This document shows, piece by piece, positions 53,280-61,801 of a stretch of 64,000 nt of DNA. Below the pieces are notes generated by a model that was not told where the DNA came from, did not search any database, and worked only from the letters and a program-made list of their open reading frames with translations. Source of the DNA: Gaiella occulta (lineage in GTDB: Bacteria > Actinomycetota > Thermoleophilia > Gaiellales > Gaiellaceae); NCBI RefSeq assembly GCF_003351045.1, contig NZ_QQZY01000006.1, positions 140,125 to 204,124 on the forward strand, in the 5' to 3' direction. Position numbers and translations under genes: made by a program. Each line of letters begins with the position of its first letter. The stretch's first letter is position 1.

Positions 53280-53864
53280 TCAACAGTTGATCATTCGGTA
53301 CGGGCTCGATGTTCCCCAGTATGAGTCGTGCCCACCCACCGAATGGAAGTGGATCAGTGCGCCAACCGTTCTCCAGCTGCGGATGGGCCGGTTCGCTGGG
53401 CAGCCGTAGGCTCCGGACCATGCAGTCCAGACGACGTTCCCATACCGACGGGTGGTGCTGCACGCCTGAAGAGGCCCTCCGTAGTCGAGACAGACCGACG
53501 CATCGGTCCACGCTATGTTGATGCACGCGGTGAAATCGATTGGCCCTTGAAGGACGCCGTTGAAGACGAAGCTCGGCGCCCAAGTATCCGTGTGGCATCC
53601 GAAGACCTCGCTCGCCGCCGGCGCCACTCCAGCGGCTCGGTTCAAGCCGTCCTTCCAACGCACTCTGACGTACGCCCCTAGCGAGCTCGCACCCTCCAGA
53701 ATCGAGTCTCCGTCGATTCCCACGAGTTGAGCGCCCTCGCTCCCGCTCCGGCGTGGGTTGTCCTGGGCCGGTTGATGGTCGGCAGCCATCGCGCCGCCGA
53801 CGCCGACGGGCAATGCCGCAAGCGCCGCAGACACTGCTGTCACGAGACTGTGGCGTCCGCGCAT
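53280..53864 (-). CDS. Secreted cysteine-containing protein, foreign-looking
   Basis: 194 residues with a signal peptide ([20 protein letters not shown] to AMA) and several Cys in the mature part ('[12 protein letters not shown]', 'TACINIAW', 'SVCLDYGG', 'QACSTTRR', 'YGCPANRP', 'MINC'), probably forming disulfides. GGAAGGAG seven bases upstream supports the ATG. No family recognised. Codon use is less GC-biased than anywhere else in the window. With the small acidic gene it forms the cargo between the two ino1 repeats. Confidence 0.7.
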   Translation of the reverse strand: MRGRHSLVTAVSAALAALPVGVGGAMAADHQPAQDNPRRSGSEGAQLVGIDGDSILEGASSLGAYVRVRWKDGLNRAAGVAPAASEVFGCHTDTWAPSFVFNGVLQGPIDFTACINIAWTDASVCLDYGGPLQACSTTRRYGNVVWTAWSGAYGCPANRPIRSWRTVGALIHFHSVGGHDSYWGTSSPYRMINC

Positions 53865-54034
53865 AGTCGACTCCTTCCCATTACCCGGCCCAACGCCGAG
53901 CTTGAGCGAGATGCCGCAGACTCAGCAACAGGTTACTCCGTCCGACATTGAGCTAGCAAGAGAACCTGCACCTCGAACCTGCTCGGCGTGGTCCTCTCAC
54001 GGGCGACTGCCCCACTCCAGCATCGTCGGCCGTC
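53865..54034. other. Intergenic, right part of repeat-flanked insert
   Basis: 170 bp between the secreted-protein start and repeat copy 2. Relatively AT-rich; it presumably holds the promoter of the minus-strand pair. No gene seen. Confidence 0.35.
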
Positions 54035-54382
54035 CGATGCTCGACTACGACCTCGGCGAGGGCAACGTCCACGTCGGCCCCTCCGACTACGTGCCGTGGC
54101 TGACCGACCGCAAGTGGGCGTACATCCGCATGGAGGGCACCGCATTCGGCGACGTGCCGCTCAACCTCGAGCTCAAGCTCGAGGTGTGGGACTCGCCGAA
54201 CTCGGCCGGCATCGTCATCGACGCCGTCCGCCTCGCGAAGCTCGCGCTCAACAACGGCATCGCAGGCGCGCTCGAGGGGCCGTCGAGCTACCTGATGAAG
54301 TCGCCGCCGGTGCAGATCGTCGACAGCGAAGCGCGCGAGAGCACCGAGCGCTTCATCAAGCAGAACGCGCTCAAGCAGGAGA
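54035..54382 (+). repeat. 348-bp direct repeat, copy 2
   Basis: Exact copy of 52602-52949 as far as can be read by eye. Downstream sequence diverges at once (ATCGGCAGG versus GAGCGGCGG). Confidence 0.95.
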
Positions 54383-54408
54383 ATCGGCAGGCCGCTGCCA
54401 GGGCCTAG
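54035..54408 (+). pseudogene. 5'-truncated duplicate of ino1
   Basis: Encodes the last ~115 residues of inositol-3-phosphate synthase from '[20 protein letters not shown]' and ends with a different tail, '[11 protein letters not shown]'. The NAD-binding domain is absent. An open frame extends upstream to 53902, but that part does not resemble the enzyme. This tail may be the ancestral ino1 C terminus, separated from its gene by the insertion. Confidence 0.85.
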
Positions 54409-54453
54409 CCGGGCGTTGCCGCGGCCGGCTGCGGGTCGGCGAGCGACCCCGCC

Positions 54454-54669
54454 CTATCGGGTACGCGGGGCCGTCTCGTCCGCGACGAACCCGACCTGGC
54501 GGTGCGAGGCGTCGCAAAACGGCTTGTTCTTGGAGTGGCCGCAGCGGCAGAGCGCGACGGCGCTGCCGGGCGGAAGCTCGAACGGGACACCCGCGGCGTC
54601 GACGACGCGCACCGGCCCGCTGATCTTGTAGGGGCCGTTCTCCCGCACCTCGATCGTGGTCTCGCTCAT
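54454..54669 (-). CDS. CDGSH-type iron-sulfur protein
   Basis: 71 residues from the ATG opening MSETTIEVRENGPYKISGPV. The motif 'CRCGHSKNKPFCDASH' supplies three Cys and one His for a [2Fe-2S] cluster as in mitoNEET. A single CDGSH unit with no membrane anchor. Probably an electron-transfer or redox-sensing protein. Convergent with the truncated ino1 copy. Confidence 0.92.
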   Translation of the reverse strand: MSETTIEVRENGPYKISGPVRVVDAAGVPFELPPGSAVALCRCGHSKNKPFCDASHRQVGFVADETAPRTR

Positions 54670-54744
54670 CCGCCTGACTCTAGCGGCCGCCAGGGTGTCG
54701 GGGTGCGGGGAGGCACGCGGCGCCGGCACTACACTCGGACGAGC

Positions 54745-56478
54745 ATGAGCCTGCGCATCTGCTTCGTGACGCCGTTCCCCTGGTCGCAGCCGCACGACGT
54801 GAACGAGCACGTCCGCGGCACCGCGGAGGCGCTTCGGCGCCGCGGCCACGCCGTGACCGTGATCGCGCCGTCCACCCGCGCCTCGGACCTGCTGCACGGG
54901 CGCCGAGCCCTGCAGCGCGGCGATCTCGGCGAGATCGTCGCGATCGGGGCGGCCGTGCCGGCGTCGCTGACCGACCGCATCGGCCTCCCGGTCGGCGTGC
55001 GCGCGAACCTCGCGGCGGCGCTCGCGATCGGCCGCTTCGACGTCGTGCACGGGGTCGAGCCGGGTCTGCCGAGCCTCTCCTATGCGGCCCTGCTCGAGGC
55101 GGAGACGCTCACGGCGGCCACGTTCTTCTCTCCCGACCGGCTCATGCTCGCCCGCAAGAACCAGCGCGCGAAGCTGCTCGCCCGCGTCGACGCCCTCCTC
55201 GCAACCTCGGCCGAGACCGCGAGGGCGGCGGCGAAGCAGTTCCGCGGCGACTACACCGTGATCCCCGTCGGTGTCGACGGCACGCGCTTCGCACCCGTCT
55301 GCAAGCGGCGGCTGATCGTCGTCGAGGCGACGTCGTCGGGCAGCGCCGTCGCTCGCTCGGTGCTGCGCGCACTCCGCGATCTGCCGGATTGGGAGCTGAC
55401 GATGGCGCGCACGGCAGCGGTCACCCGTCGCCCCGCCATCCCCCCCACCCTGCGCCACCGCGTGCACGTGCGGTCGGCGACGAGGCCGGAGGCACGGCGG
55501 GCGCTGCTCGCCGAGGCTTCCATCTTCGTGCCGGCGCCCGGGGGGAGCGAGCGGCTGCGGCTCGAGGCCGGTGCCTGTGGGTGCGCGCCGGCCGAGCCGG
55601 CCGGGCTGTCGGGCCAGCCCGAGCTCGCGGGCGCGGCGGTCGCCCGCCTCGTCGAGGACGCCGGCTTGCGCGCCCGTCTCGGCGACGAGGCGCGGGGGCG
55701 CGCGATCGAGTGCTCCTTCGACCGGGTGGCCGAGCAGCTCGAAGAGGTCTACGAATCGGTGGCGAGCCGGCGGCGCCCCGCGCGGATCGGGGCCGCCGAC
55801 CCGCTCGGCGACCGCGACTGGATCGTCGCCGACCTGCACATGCACACGCGCTGGTCGCACGACTGCTCGATCGACCCGCAGGCGCTCGTCGACCATGCGG
55901 AGGCAGAGGGCCTGGGCGCCATCGCCGTCACCGACCACAACGTGTTCGGCGGTGCTCTCGAGACCGTCGACCTCGCGCGCGGCCGTGACCTGGTCGTGAT
56001 TCCGGGCGAGGAGGTGAAGACCGATGTCCAGGGCGAGGTGATCGGGCTCTTCCTACGCGAGGAGATCCCGCGCGGGATGACGTTCGCGGAGACGGTGGCG
56101 GCGATCCGCGAGCAGGAGGGCATCGTCTACGTGCCGCACCCCTTCGACCGCATGCACGCGATCCCGTCGCCCTCCACGCTGCAGCGCCATCTGCACGAGA
56201 TCGACGTGCTCGAGGTCTACAACGCCCGCCTCCTGTTCGAGACCTACAACGACGAGGCGCTCCGCTTCGCGCGCAAGTACGGCCTCCTCGCGGGCGCCGG
56301 GTCGGACGCGCACGTGCTCCAGGGGGTCGGCACGGGCGTGCTGCGCATGCGCCGCTTCGACGGGCCCGAGGAGTTCCTCCTGTCGCTGCGGACGGCCGAG
56401 GTGCTGCGCCGTCCGAAGTCGCTCGCGTACCTGCAGTCGCTCAAGTGGGTGGCCCAGGTCAAGGAGAAAGTCCGCTAG
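54745..56478 (+). CDS. Fusion of GT4-like glycosyltransferase and PHP metal-dependent phosphoesterase
   Basis: 577 residues. Residues 1-345 resemble GT4 enzymes: 'ICFVTPFPWSQPHDVNEHVRGTAEAL', 'VVHGVEPGLPSL', 'VIPVGVDGTRFAP' (in parts), but the nucleotide-sugar E-x7-E region is degenerate ('SERLRLEAGACGC'). Residues 360-577 are a PHP domain with 'DLHMHTRWSHDCSID' (HxH), 'AIAVTDHNVFGG', 'VIPGEEVKTD', 'VPHPFDRMHA' and 'AGAGSDAHV', a complete metal set. The fusion suggests a combined sugar-transfer/phosphate-release role or a regulator. Substrates unknown. Good start with ATG 54745. Confidence 0.85.
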   Translation: MSLRICFVTPFPWSQPHDVNEHVRGTAEALRRRGHAVTVIAPSTRASDLLHGRRALQRGDLGEIVAIGAAVPASLTDRIGLPVGVRANLAAALAIGRFDVVHGVEPGLPSLSYAALLEAETLTAATFFSPDRLMLARKNQRAKLLARVDALLATSAETARAAAKQFRGDYTVIPVGVDGTRFAPVCKRRLIVVEATSSGSAVARSVLRALRDLPDWELTMARTAAVTRRPAIPPTLRHRVHVRSATRPEARRALLAEASIFVPAPGGSERLRLEAGACGCAPAEPAGLSGQPELAGAAVARLVEDAGLRARLGDEARGRAIECSFDRVAEQLEEVYESVASRRRPARIGAADPLGDRDWIVADLHMHTRWSHDCSIDPQALVDHAEAEGLGAIAVTDHNVFGGALETVDLARGRDLVVIPGEEVKTDVQGEVIGLFLREEIPRGMTFAETVAAIREQEGIVYVPHPFDRMHAIPSPSTLQRHLHEIDVLEVYNARLLFETYNDEALRFARKYGLLAGAGSDAHVLQGVGTGVLRMRRFDGPEEFLLSLRTAEVLRRPKSLAYLQSLKWVAQVKEKVR

Positions 56479-56501
56479 GGCAGAAGTTGGGGGAGCCTCC
56501 C

Positions 56502-57095
56502 GTGACCGCTGCCGTGCCCACCGACGAGATCTTCGAGCGCTATCTGCGGAAGGCGATCGGCGAGATCAACGAGCTGCACGACGAGCTCCTCGCCCTCGCC
56601 GACGAGACGCACGTGCCCGTGCTCGGCTCCGGCCATCCGCTCGGCGACGTGTTCCTGCTCAAGCACAGGCCGCAGCAGGCGGAGATCAGCGAAGGCGTCG
56701 CCTTCTTCGGCCGCGCCGGGAACGCGCTGCTGAAGTCGCTGCAGCGGCTCGGCGTCGACCCGCTCGCCGTGTACGGCACGAACTGCCTCAAGTTCGGCAC
56801 CGAGGACGCCGAGCAGGCGGCGCCGTGGCTTGCGCGCGAGCTGCACATCGTGCAACCGAAGCTCGTCGTGGTGATGGGCGAGGCGGCCGTCTCGTTCCTC
56901 AACGATCTGCGCTTCCCGCTCGCCGACCCGCTCGATGCAGGCACGCCGGGCGTGGTGCAGCGTTTCACGCCGACGATCGGCGCGATCGTGACGCCCGGCA
57001 TCGACGAGTCGCTGGACGAGCAGGATGCGAAGAACGCGTTCTGGAACGCGTTCAGGGCGCTCGGCCCGTGGTGGGCGGAGCTTCCCCCCTATTGA
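56502..57095 (+). CDS. Uracil-DNA-glycosylase-superfamily-like protein, divergent active site
   Basis: 197 residues from GTG after GGGGGAG. 'GVAFFGRAGNALLKSLQRLG', 'VYGTNCLKFGTEDAE' and 'IVQPKLVVVMGEAAVSFLNDL' follow the UDG type 4/5 fold. However, motif A (GEAPG) is replaced by 'LLKHRPQQ', the HPSP-type motif B is absent, and only one Cys is present, so a [4Fe-4S] cluster is not possible. It may be a non-catalytic or altered-specificity member. The stop overlaps a TTG start of the next gene. Confidence 0.78.
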   Translation: MTAAVPTDEIFERYLRKAIGEINELHDELLALADETHVPVLGSGHPLGDVFLLKHRPQQAEISEGVAFFGRAGNALLKSLQRLGVDPLAVYGTNCLKFGTEDAEQAAPWLARELHIVQPKLVVVMGEAAVSFLNDLRFPLADPLDAGTPGVVQRFTPTIGAIVTPGIDESLDEQDAKNAFWNAFRALGPWWAELPPY

Positions 57096-57811
57096 ACCGG
57101 CCTCGCGCACTCGGGCTCGTGGGGCTGCTGGCCGCCCTCGCCGTCTGGGACGCGAGCGCCGGAGCGCTCCCGAACGTCGGGGAGTGGCTCGACGTGGGTG
57201 TCGTCTCGCTGCTGCTGATGCCGGCGACGTTCCTCGCCGCCTGGGCTGCGCTGCCGCTTGCATCTGCCCGCGGTCTCGTCGCCGTCGCGGCGGCGCTCGG
57301 CGTGCTGTCGCTGCTGCTCGACCTCGCGGGCATGGGCGCGCTCTTCAACGTGGCGAAGCTGCTGGCGCTGACGCTCGCGGGCTTCTGGTTCCTGCAGCTG
57401 TTCGAGGCACTGTCGTGGGTGGTGCTCGTGTCGCTGATCGTGCCGTGGGTCGACATCCTCTCCGTGTGGCGCGGGCCGACCGACTACGTCATCAGCGAGC
57501 AGCCGGGCCTGTTCGACCGGATCTCGATCGCCTTCCGGCTCCCGGGCGAGGAGGGCTCCGCCAACATCGGGCCGCCCGACATCCTCTTCTTCGCGCTCTT
57601 CCTCGCGACCGCGGCGCGCTTCGGCCTCCGCGTCGGCTGGACGTGGCTCGGCATGGCCGGCCTGCTGGCGCTGACGCTGATCGGCACGACGGCGTTCGCT
57701 GTCGACGGGCTTCCGGCACTGCCCGCGATCGCCCTCGGCTTCCTGCTCCCGAACCTCGACCTCTTGTGGAGAGCGTGGCGCGGGCGCGGGCTGGAGACGT
57801 CGAGCGGCTGA
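57092..57811 (+). CDS. Integral membrane protein, coupled to UDG-like gene
   Basis: 239 residues from TTG overlapping the previous stop (TTGA). About seven membrane spans; between spans 4 and 5 a conserved-looking loop reads 'VDILSVWRGPTDYVISEQPG' and 'NIGPPDILFFALFLATAARFG'. The PPD[IL]LFF pattern recalls presenilin/SPP-like or other intramembrane families only loosely. Function unknown. The tight coupling suggests joint function with the UDG-like protein. Confidence 0.75.
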   Translation: MNRPRALGLVGLLAALAVWDASAGALPNVGEWLDVGVVSLLLMPATFLAAWAALPLASARGLVAVAAALGVLSLLLDLAGMGALFNVAKLLALTLAGFWFLQLFEALSWVVLVSLIVPWVDILSVWRGPTDYVISEQPGLFDRISIAFRLPGEEGSANIGPPDILFFALFLATAARFGLRVGWTWLGMAGLLALTLIGTTAFAVDGLPALPAIALGFLLPNLDLLWRAWRGRGLETSSG

Positions 57812-57876
57812 AGGCGACGGGGGACGGCGCTCGATGCGGACACGCGAGGCGCGCGCGGCGGGCGAGCCGGGGCCCG

Positions 57877-59259
57877 CTACGGGGCCACGACGCCGGCGCG
57901 CCGCTCGAGCAGGCTCACGGACTCGATGTGCGGCGTGTGCGGGAACATGTCGACCGGGCGGCAGCGCAGCAGCTCATAGCCGAACTCGTCGCGCAGCAGC
58001 GCGAGATCGGATGCGAGCGTGGTCGGGTTGCAGGAGACGTAGACGACGCGCGGCGCCTCGAGAGCGGCCATGCGGCGCAGCGCCTTGCCGGCGAGCCCGG
58101 CACGCGGCGGGTCGACGACGACGACGTCGGGCTGCCCGGCGCGCTCGCGCAGCTCCTCCAGCGCGAGCGACACGTTGCCGGCGAAGAAGGCGGCGTTCGT
58201 GATCCCGTTCAGCTCCGCGTTCTCGATCGCGCACGCGACCGACTCCTCGGAGATCTCGACACCCCACACGGTGAGCGCCTGTGCTGCGAGCGCGAGGCCG
58301 ATCGTGCCGGTGCCGCAGTACAGGTCGTAGACGGTCTCGCCGCCCGTGAGCCCGGCGAACGCGCGCGTGATCTCGTACAACGTCTCCGCCATCTCGGTGT
58401 TCGTCTGCAGGAAGGCGTTCGGCCGCACGCGGAAGCGCAGCCCGAGGATCTCCTCCTCGATCGCATCCTCGCCCCACAGCAGCGTGGTCGGCAGCGTGGT
58501 CACCTCGGCAGGCGTGTCGTTCACCGCCCAATGGATGGAGCGCACTTCGGGGAAGCGCCTCAGCACCTCGACGAGGTACTCCTCCTCGAACTTCCGCCCC
58601 TTCGCCGTCACGAGCTGCACGAGCATCTGTCCCGTGTTGCGCCCCTCGCGCAGCACGAGGTGCCGGAGGTAGCCGGTCTGGGCTGCCTGGTCGTACGCCT
58701 CGAGCTTCTCCTCGCGCGCCCACGCCTGCACGGCGTCGCGGACGCGGTTGCCGGCATCGGTGGTGAGCAGGCAGACGTCGACCGGCAGCACCTCGTCCCA
58801 GCGGCCCGCGCGGTGGAAGCCGAGCGATGGCCCGTCGGCGCTGCGCGTGAACGAGTACTCGAGCTTGTTGCGGTAGTGGTACTGCGACGCGGCCGGCACG
58901 ATCGGCTCGAGCGGCGGCTCGGCGAAGCCGCCGAGTCGCACGAGCGCGTCCCGCACCTGAGCCTCCTTGGCCGCGATCTGGCGCTCGTAGGCGTAGTCCT
59001 GGAAGCGGCAGCCGCCGCAACGGCCGAAGTGCGGGCAAGGCGCCTCGACCCGGTCGGCGCTCGCAGCGAGCACCTCCTCGGCGACCGCCTCGGCGAACCC
59101 GCGCTTCACCCTGGTGACGCGCGCGCGCACCGTGTCGCCGGGCAGCCCGCGCCGCACGAAGACGACGAAGCCGTCGAGACGCGCGACGCCGTTGCCGCCG
59201 TAGGCGAGCGAGTCGACGTGGAGCTCGAGCTCCTCTCCTCTGGCGACGGGGGCGCCCAT
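57877..59259 (-). CDS. rlmD: 23S rRNA (uracil-5-)-methyltransferase, RumA/TrmA family
   Basis: 460 residues. TRAM domain (about 1-60), [4Fe-4S] motif 'CPHFGRCGGCRFQ' with a fourth Cys in 'DVCLLTT', SAM-binding 'YDLYCGTGTIGLALA', 'DPPRAGLAGKALRRM' and catalytic 'YVSCNPTTLASDL' (nucleophilic Cys). It makes 5-methyluridine in 23S rRNA; which position cannot be told from the sequence. Convergent with the membrane protein gene. Confidence 0.93.
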   Translation of the reverse strand: MGAPVARGEELELHVDSLAYGGNGVARLDGFVVFVRRGLPGDTVRARVTRVKRGFAEAVAEEVLAASADRVEAPCPHFGRCGGCRFQDYAYERQIAAKEAQVRDALVRLGGFAEPPLEPIVPAASQYHYRNKLEYSFTRSADGPSLGFHRAGRWDEVLPVDVCLLTTDAGNRVRDAVQAWAREEKLEAYDQAAQTGYLRHLVLREGRNTGQMLVQLVTAKGRKFEEEYLVEVLRRFPEVRSIHWAVNDTPAEVTTLPTTLLWGEDAIEEEILGLRFRVRPNAFLQTNTEMAETLYEITRAFAGLTGGETVYDLYCGTGTIGLALAAQALTVWGVEISEESVACAIENAELNGITNAAFFAGNVSLALEELRERAGQPDVVVVDPPRAGLAGKALRRMAALEAPRVVYVSCNPTTLASDLALLRDEFGYELLRCRPVDMFPHTPHIESVSLLERRAGVVAP

Positions 59260-59310
59260 CAGGGAACGCAGGGTAGCGGCGGGCTGCGCGCCCGGATCGG
59301 GCAGCCGGCG

Positions 59311-59709
59311 CTACGCGAGCACGCTGACGTACACGGAGCGCCTCCGCGGCCCGTCGAACTCGCAGAAGAAGATCCCCTGCCAGGTGCCGAGCGCGAGCTC
59401 GCCGTCGTCGCGCAGCGGGACGAGGACGCTCGGCCCCATGAACGCCGCCCGTATGTGGGTGGGGGCGTTCTCCTCGCCCTCCTCGACGTGCTGCCAGGGC
59501 CAGTCCGCGGGCACGATGCGCTCGAGCGCGCTCTCGAAGTCGCGCGCCACCGCCGGGTCGGCGTGCTCGTTGATCGTGACGCCGGCGGTCGTATGCGGCA
59601 CGTACACGAGCACGGCGGAGCCGGCCGCTCCCGCAACCGCCTCGCGTACGGCGCTCGTGATGTCGACGAGCTGGCTCTGCCGCTCGGTGCGAACGTGGAG
59701 CTCGTGCAC
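59311..59709 (-). CDS. YjbQ-family (UPF0047) protein
   Basis: 132 residues. 'VYVPHTTAGVTINEHADPAV' (HTT and N-E), 'HVEEGEENAPTHIRAAFMGPS' and 'LALGTWQGIFFCEFDGPR' are the family's three signatures. YjbQ forms trimers and has reported secondary thiamine-phosphate synthase activity; the cellular role is unclear. It starts 8 bp after the ferritin stop, so cotranscription is likely. Confidence 0.93.
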   Translation of the reverse strand: MHELHVRTERQSQLVDITSAVREAVAGAAGSAVLVYVPHTTAGVTINEHADPAVARDFESALERIVPADWPWQHVEEGEENAPTHIRAAFMGPSVLVPLRDDGELALGTWQGIFFCEFDGPRRRSVYVSVLA

Positions 59710-59717
59710 CGCGCCCC

Positions 59718-60245
59718 CTACAGGGCGCCGCCGGCCGCGGGGGGCGCGCCGGCCTCGAGCGGGTTCGCGGCGCTCGACTCGCGCGCGAGGTAGTCCTCGA
59801 CGAGCATGATGTTGTCGCGCAGCCGCTCCATCACCTGGAGCAAGGCGGACATGGAGGAGATCTCCTCCCGCTGCTCCTGCAGGAACCAGTGCATGAACTG
59901 CTCGGCGACGAGGTCGCCCTCCTCGCGGGCGGTCAGCGCCAGCTGCGAGATCTGGGCGGTCACGCGCTTCTCCTGGTCGAGCGCGAGCGCGACGGGCGCG
60001 ACGAGGTCGTCGAACCGGTTCCGAGGCGCGGCGACGGCGGGAATCGTGACCTCGTCGCCGGCGTCGAGAAGGTACTGCACCATCATCATCGCGTGGTTGC
60101 GTTCCTCGACCGCCTGCCGGTAGAAGTGCGCCGCGAGCTGGGGCAGCGTCTGTGCGTCGTAGTGGACGGCAATCGCGACGTACTGCTGCGACGCGGCAAA
60201 CTCGTACGCGATCTGCTCGTTGAGTCTCTCGTGGAAGGTGGGCAT
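59718..60245 (-). CDS. Ferritin (iron storage)
   Basis: 175 residues. Four-helix bundle with ferroxidase ligands: 'NEQIAYEFAASQQYVAIAVHYD' (Glu), 'QAVEERNHAMMMVQYLLDAG' (ExxH) and 'EQFMHWFLQEQREE' (Q/E). The C-terminal 20 residues are a low-complexity tail. It oxidises and stores iron, with an oxidative-stress role. Next to hsp20 and yjbQ. Confidence 0.93.
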   Translation of the reverse strand: MPTFHERLNEQIAYEFAASQQYVAIAVHYDAQTLPQLAAHFYRQAVEERNHAMMMVQYLLDAGDEVTIPAVAAPRNRFDDLVAPVALALDQEKRVTAQISQLALTAREEGDLVAEQFMHWFLQEQREEISSMSALLQVMERLRDNIMLVEDYLARESSAANPLEAGAPPAAGGAL

Positions 60246-60300
60246 GAGAGGGAATCTACCTTCCCACGCGTGGCGCCAGGCTCACGCCCGGCGGGGAGCT

Positions 60301-60765
60301 CTAGGCGGCCGACCCCTCGAGATCGGCCGGCGCCGATCCGAGCTGGATCTTGCGCGGCTTGGCCTCCTCGGGCTTGGGCACGTGGATCTCGACGACGCCG
60401 TCCTTGTACGTGGCGGAGATCCTCGACTCGTCGACGCCCTGAGGCAGGCCGACGGCGCGGCTGAACGAGCCGAAGCGGCGCTCGAAGCGGTAGTAGCGAT
60501 CGCTCGACTGCTCCTCCTCGCGCGTGCGCTCGGCCGAGACGGTGAGCGTGTCGTCGGCGACCTCGATCTGGATCGCCTCCTCCGGCACGCCCGGCAGGTC
60601 GAACGCGTAGACGAGCTCGGACTCGTTCTCCCACACGTCGAGCGCGGGCACCCACGACTGCATGGTGCGGCCGTTGCCCTCGACGAGCCCGTTCACGTAC
60701 CTGCTCAGCTCGCTCTGCAGCGAGGCCAACTCCCTGAAGGGTTCCCAGCGAACCAGCGTTGCCAC
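60301..60765 (-). CDS. Hsp20/alpha-crystallin small heat-shock protein
   Basis: 154 residues. Alpha-crystallin domain (about 40-135) with 'ALDVWENESELVYAFDLPGV', 'FERRFGSFSRAVGLPQGVD' and 'ISATYKDGVVEIHVPKPEEAK' (in parts; the A-x-x-x-n-GVL motif). ATP-independent holdase. It has its own strong promoter with a CTTGTCAAG dyad over the -35, a candidate regulator site. Confidence 0.94.
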   Translation of the reverse strand: MATLVRWEPFRELASLQSELSRYVNGLVEGNGRTMQSWVPALDVWENESELVYAFDLPGVPEEAIQIEVADDTLTVSAERTREEEQSSDRYYRFERRFGSFSRAVGLPQGVDESRISATYKDGVVEIHVPKPEEAKPRKIQLGSAPADLEGSAA

Positions 60766-60803
60766 TGTGGTCCTCCTTGGTCGTACGAATTATCTACAAC
60801 CGC

Positions 60804-60832
60804 ATTATGAAATCTATGTCTGATCTTGTCAA
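60804..60832 (-). promoter_or_regulatory. Sigma-70 promoter of hsp20
   Basis: Minus-strand TTGACA (60827-60832) and CATAAT (60804-60809) with exactly 17 bp between, about 40 bp upstream of the hsp20 ATG. The -35 lies inside CTTGTCAAG (60825-60833). The region 60780-60840 is unusually AT-rich for this genome. Confidence 0.75.
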
Positions 60833-60856
60833 GTCCTCGTGCCCTAGCATTCACGT

Positions 60857-61801
60857 ATGGCGGGGATCCCCGACACGCTCAAGGGACGGAGCTACACGCG
60901 CGTCTCCGACTGGTCGCGGGAGGAGCTGCGGACCGCGCTCGACCTCGCCGACGAGCTGAAGCAGGAGCGGGTGCGGCGCAAGGAGCTGCGCGTGCTGCCG
61001 GGGCGCACGATCGGCCTCATCTTCCACAAGCCCTCGACGAGGACGCGAGTCGGCTTCGAGGTCGGCATCGCCGAGCTCGGCGGCATGGCGCTCTACCTTC
61101 CCGCCGCGGACCTGCAGCTCGCACGCGGCGAGAGCTACCGCGACACGGCGCTCGTGCTGTCGCGCTTCCTGTCGGCGCTGATGATCCGCACGTTCGACCA
61201 GGCGGAGGTGGACGAGTTCGCCACCTACGCGTCGATCCCGGTCATCAACGGCCTCACCGATCTCGCCCATCCCCTGCAGGCACTTGCCGACGCGATGACG
61301 ATCCGCGAGCGCTTCGGCCGCCTCGAGGGCATCCGCCTCGCCTACCTCGGGGACGGCAACAACGTCTGCCACTCGCTGCTGCGGCTGGGAGGCCGCTTCG
61401 GCATGCACGTGACGGCGGCGTGCCCGCCCGGGTACGAGCCGGACGCGGGCATCGTCGCGGCCGCGCGAGCCGATGCCGAGGCCGCCGGCGGCAGCGTGCG
61501 CGTGGTCGGCGACCCGCTCGAGGGAGCCGAGCAGGCGGACGTGCTGTACACGGACGTGTGGACGAGCATGGGGCAAGAGGCCGAGCGCGAGCAGCGGCGC
61601 CGGGATCTCGAGCGCTTCCGCCTCGACGGCGAGCTCCTCTCCGTCGCGGCGCCGGAGGCGATCGCGATGCACTGCCTGCCGGCGCACGTCGGGGAGGAGA
61701 TCGCCGAGGACGTGTTGTACGGGCCGCGCTCGCTCGTCTGGGATCAGGCCGAGAACCGCCTCCACACCCAGAAGGCGGTCATGGCGCTCGTCATTCGATG
61801 A
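60857..61801 (+). CDS. argF: Ornithine carbamoyltransferase
   Basis: 314 residues. 'FHKPSTRTRVGFEVG' (carbamoyl-phosphate site STRTR), 'NGLTDLAHPLQALADAMT' (HPxQ), 'TDVWTSMGQE' (ornithine loop) and 'MHCLPAHVGEEI' (HCLP). It converts ornithine and carbamoyl phosphate to citrulline. No other arg genes are nearby. The stop overlaps the next ATG (ATGA). Divergent from hsp20. Confidence 0.96.
   Translation: MAGIPDTLKGRSYTRVSDWSREELRTALDLADELKQERVRRKELRVLPGRTIGLIFHKPSTRTRVGFEVGIAELGGMALYLPAADLQLARGESYRDTALVLSRFLSALMIRTFDQAEVDEFATYASIPVINGLTDLAHPLQALADAMTIRERFGRLEGIRLAYLGDGNNVCHSLLRLGGRFGMHVTAACPPGYEPDAGIVAAARADAEAAGGSVRVVGDPLEGAEQADVLYTDVWTSMGQEAEREQRRRDLERFRLDGELLSVAAPEAIAMHCLPAHVGEEIAEDVLYGPRSLVWDQAENRLHTQKAVMALVIR

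Noticed and set aside
53902..54034. 5' extension of the truncated ino1 copy as a new gene start
   Set aside because: Translated extension has no similarity to Ino1 and lies in the AT-richer insert; more likely a chance open frame upstream of the repeat.
57025..59793. 922-codon plus-strand frame through rlmD and YjbQ
   Set aside because: Antisense of two recognised genes; no domain in its translation.
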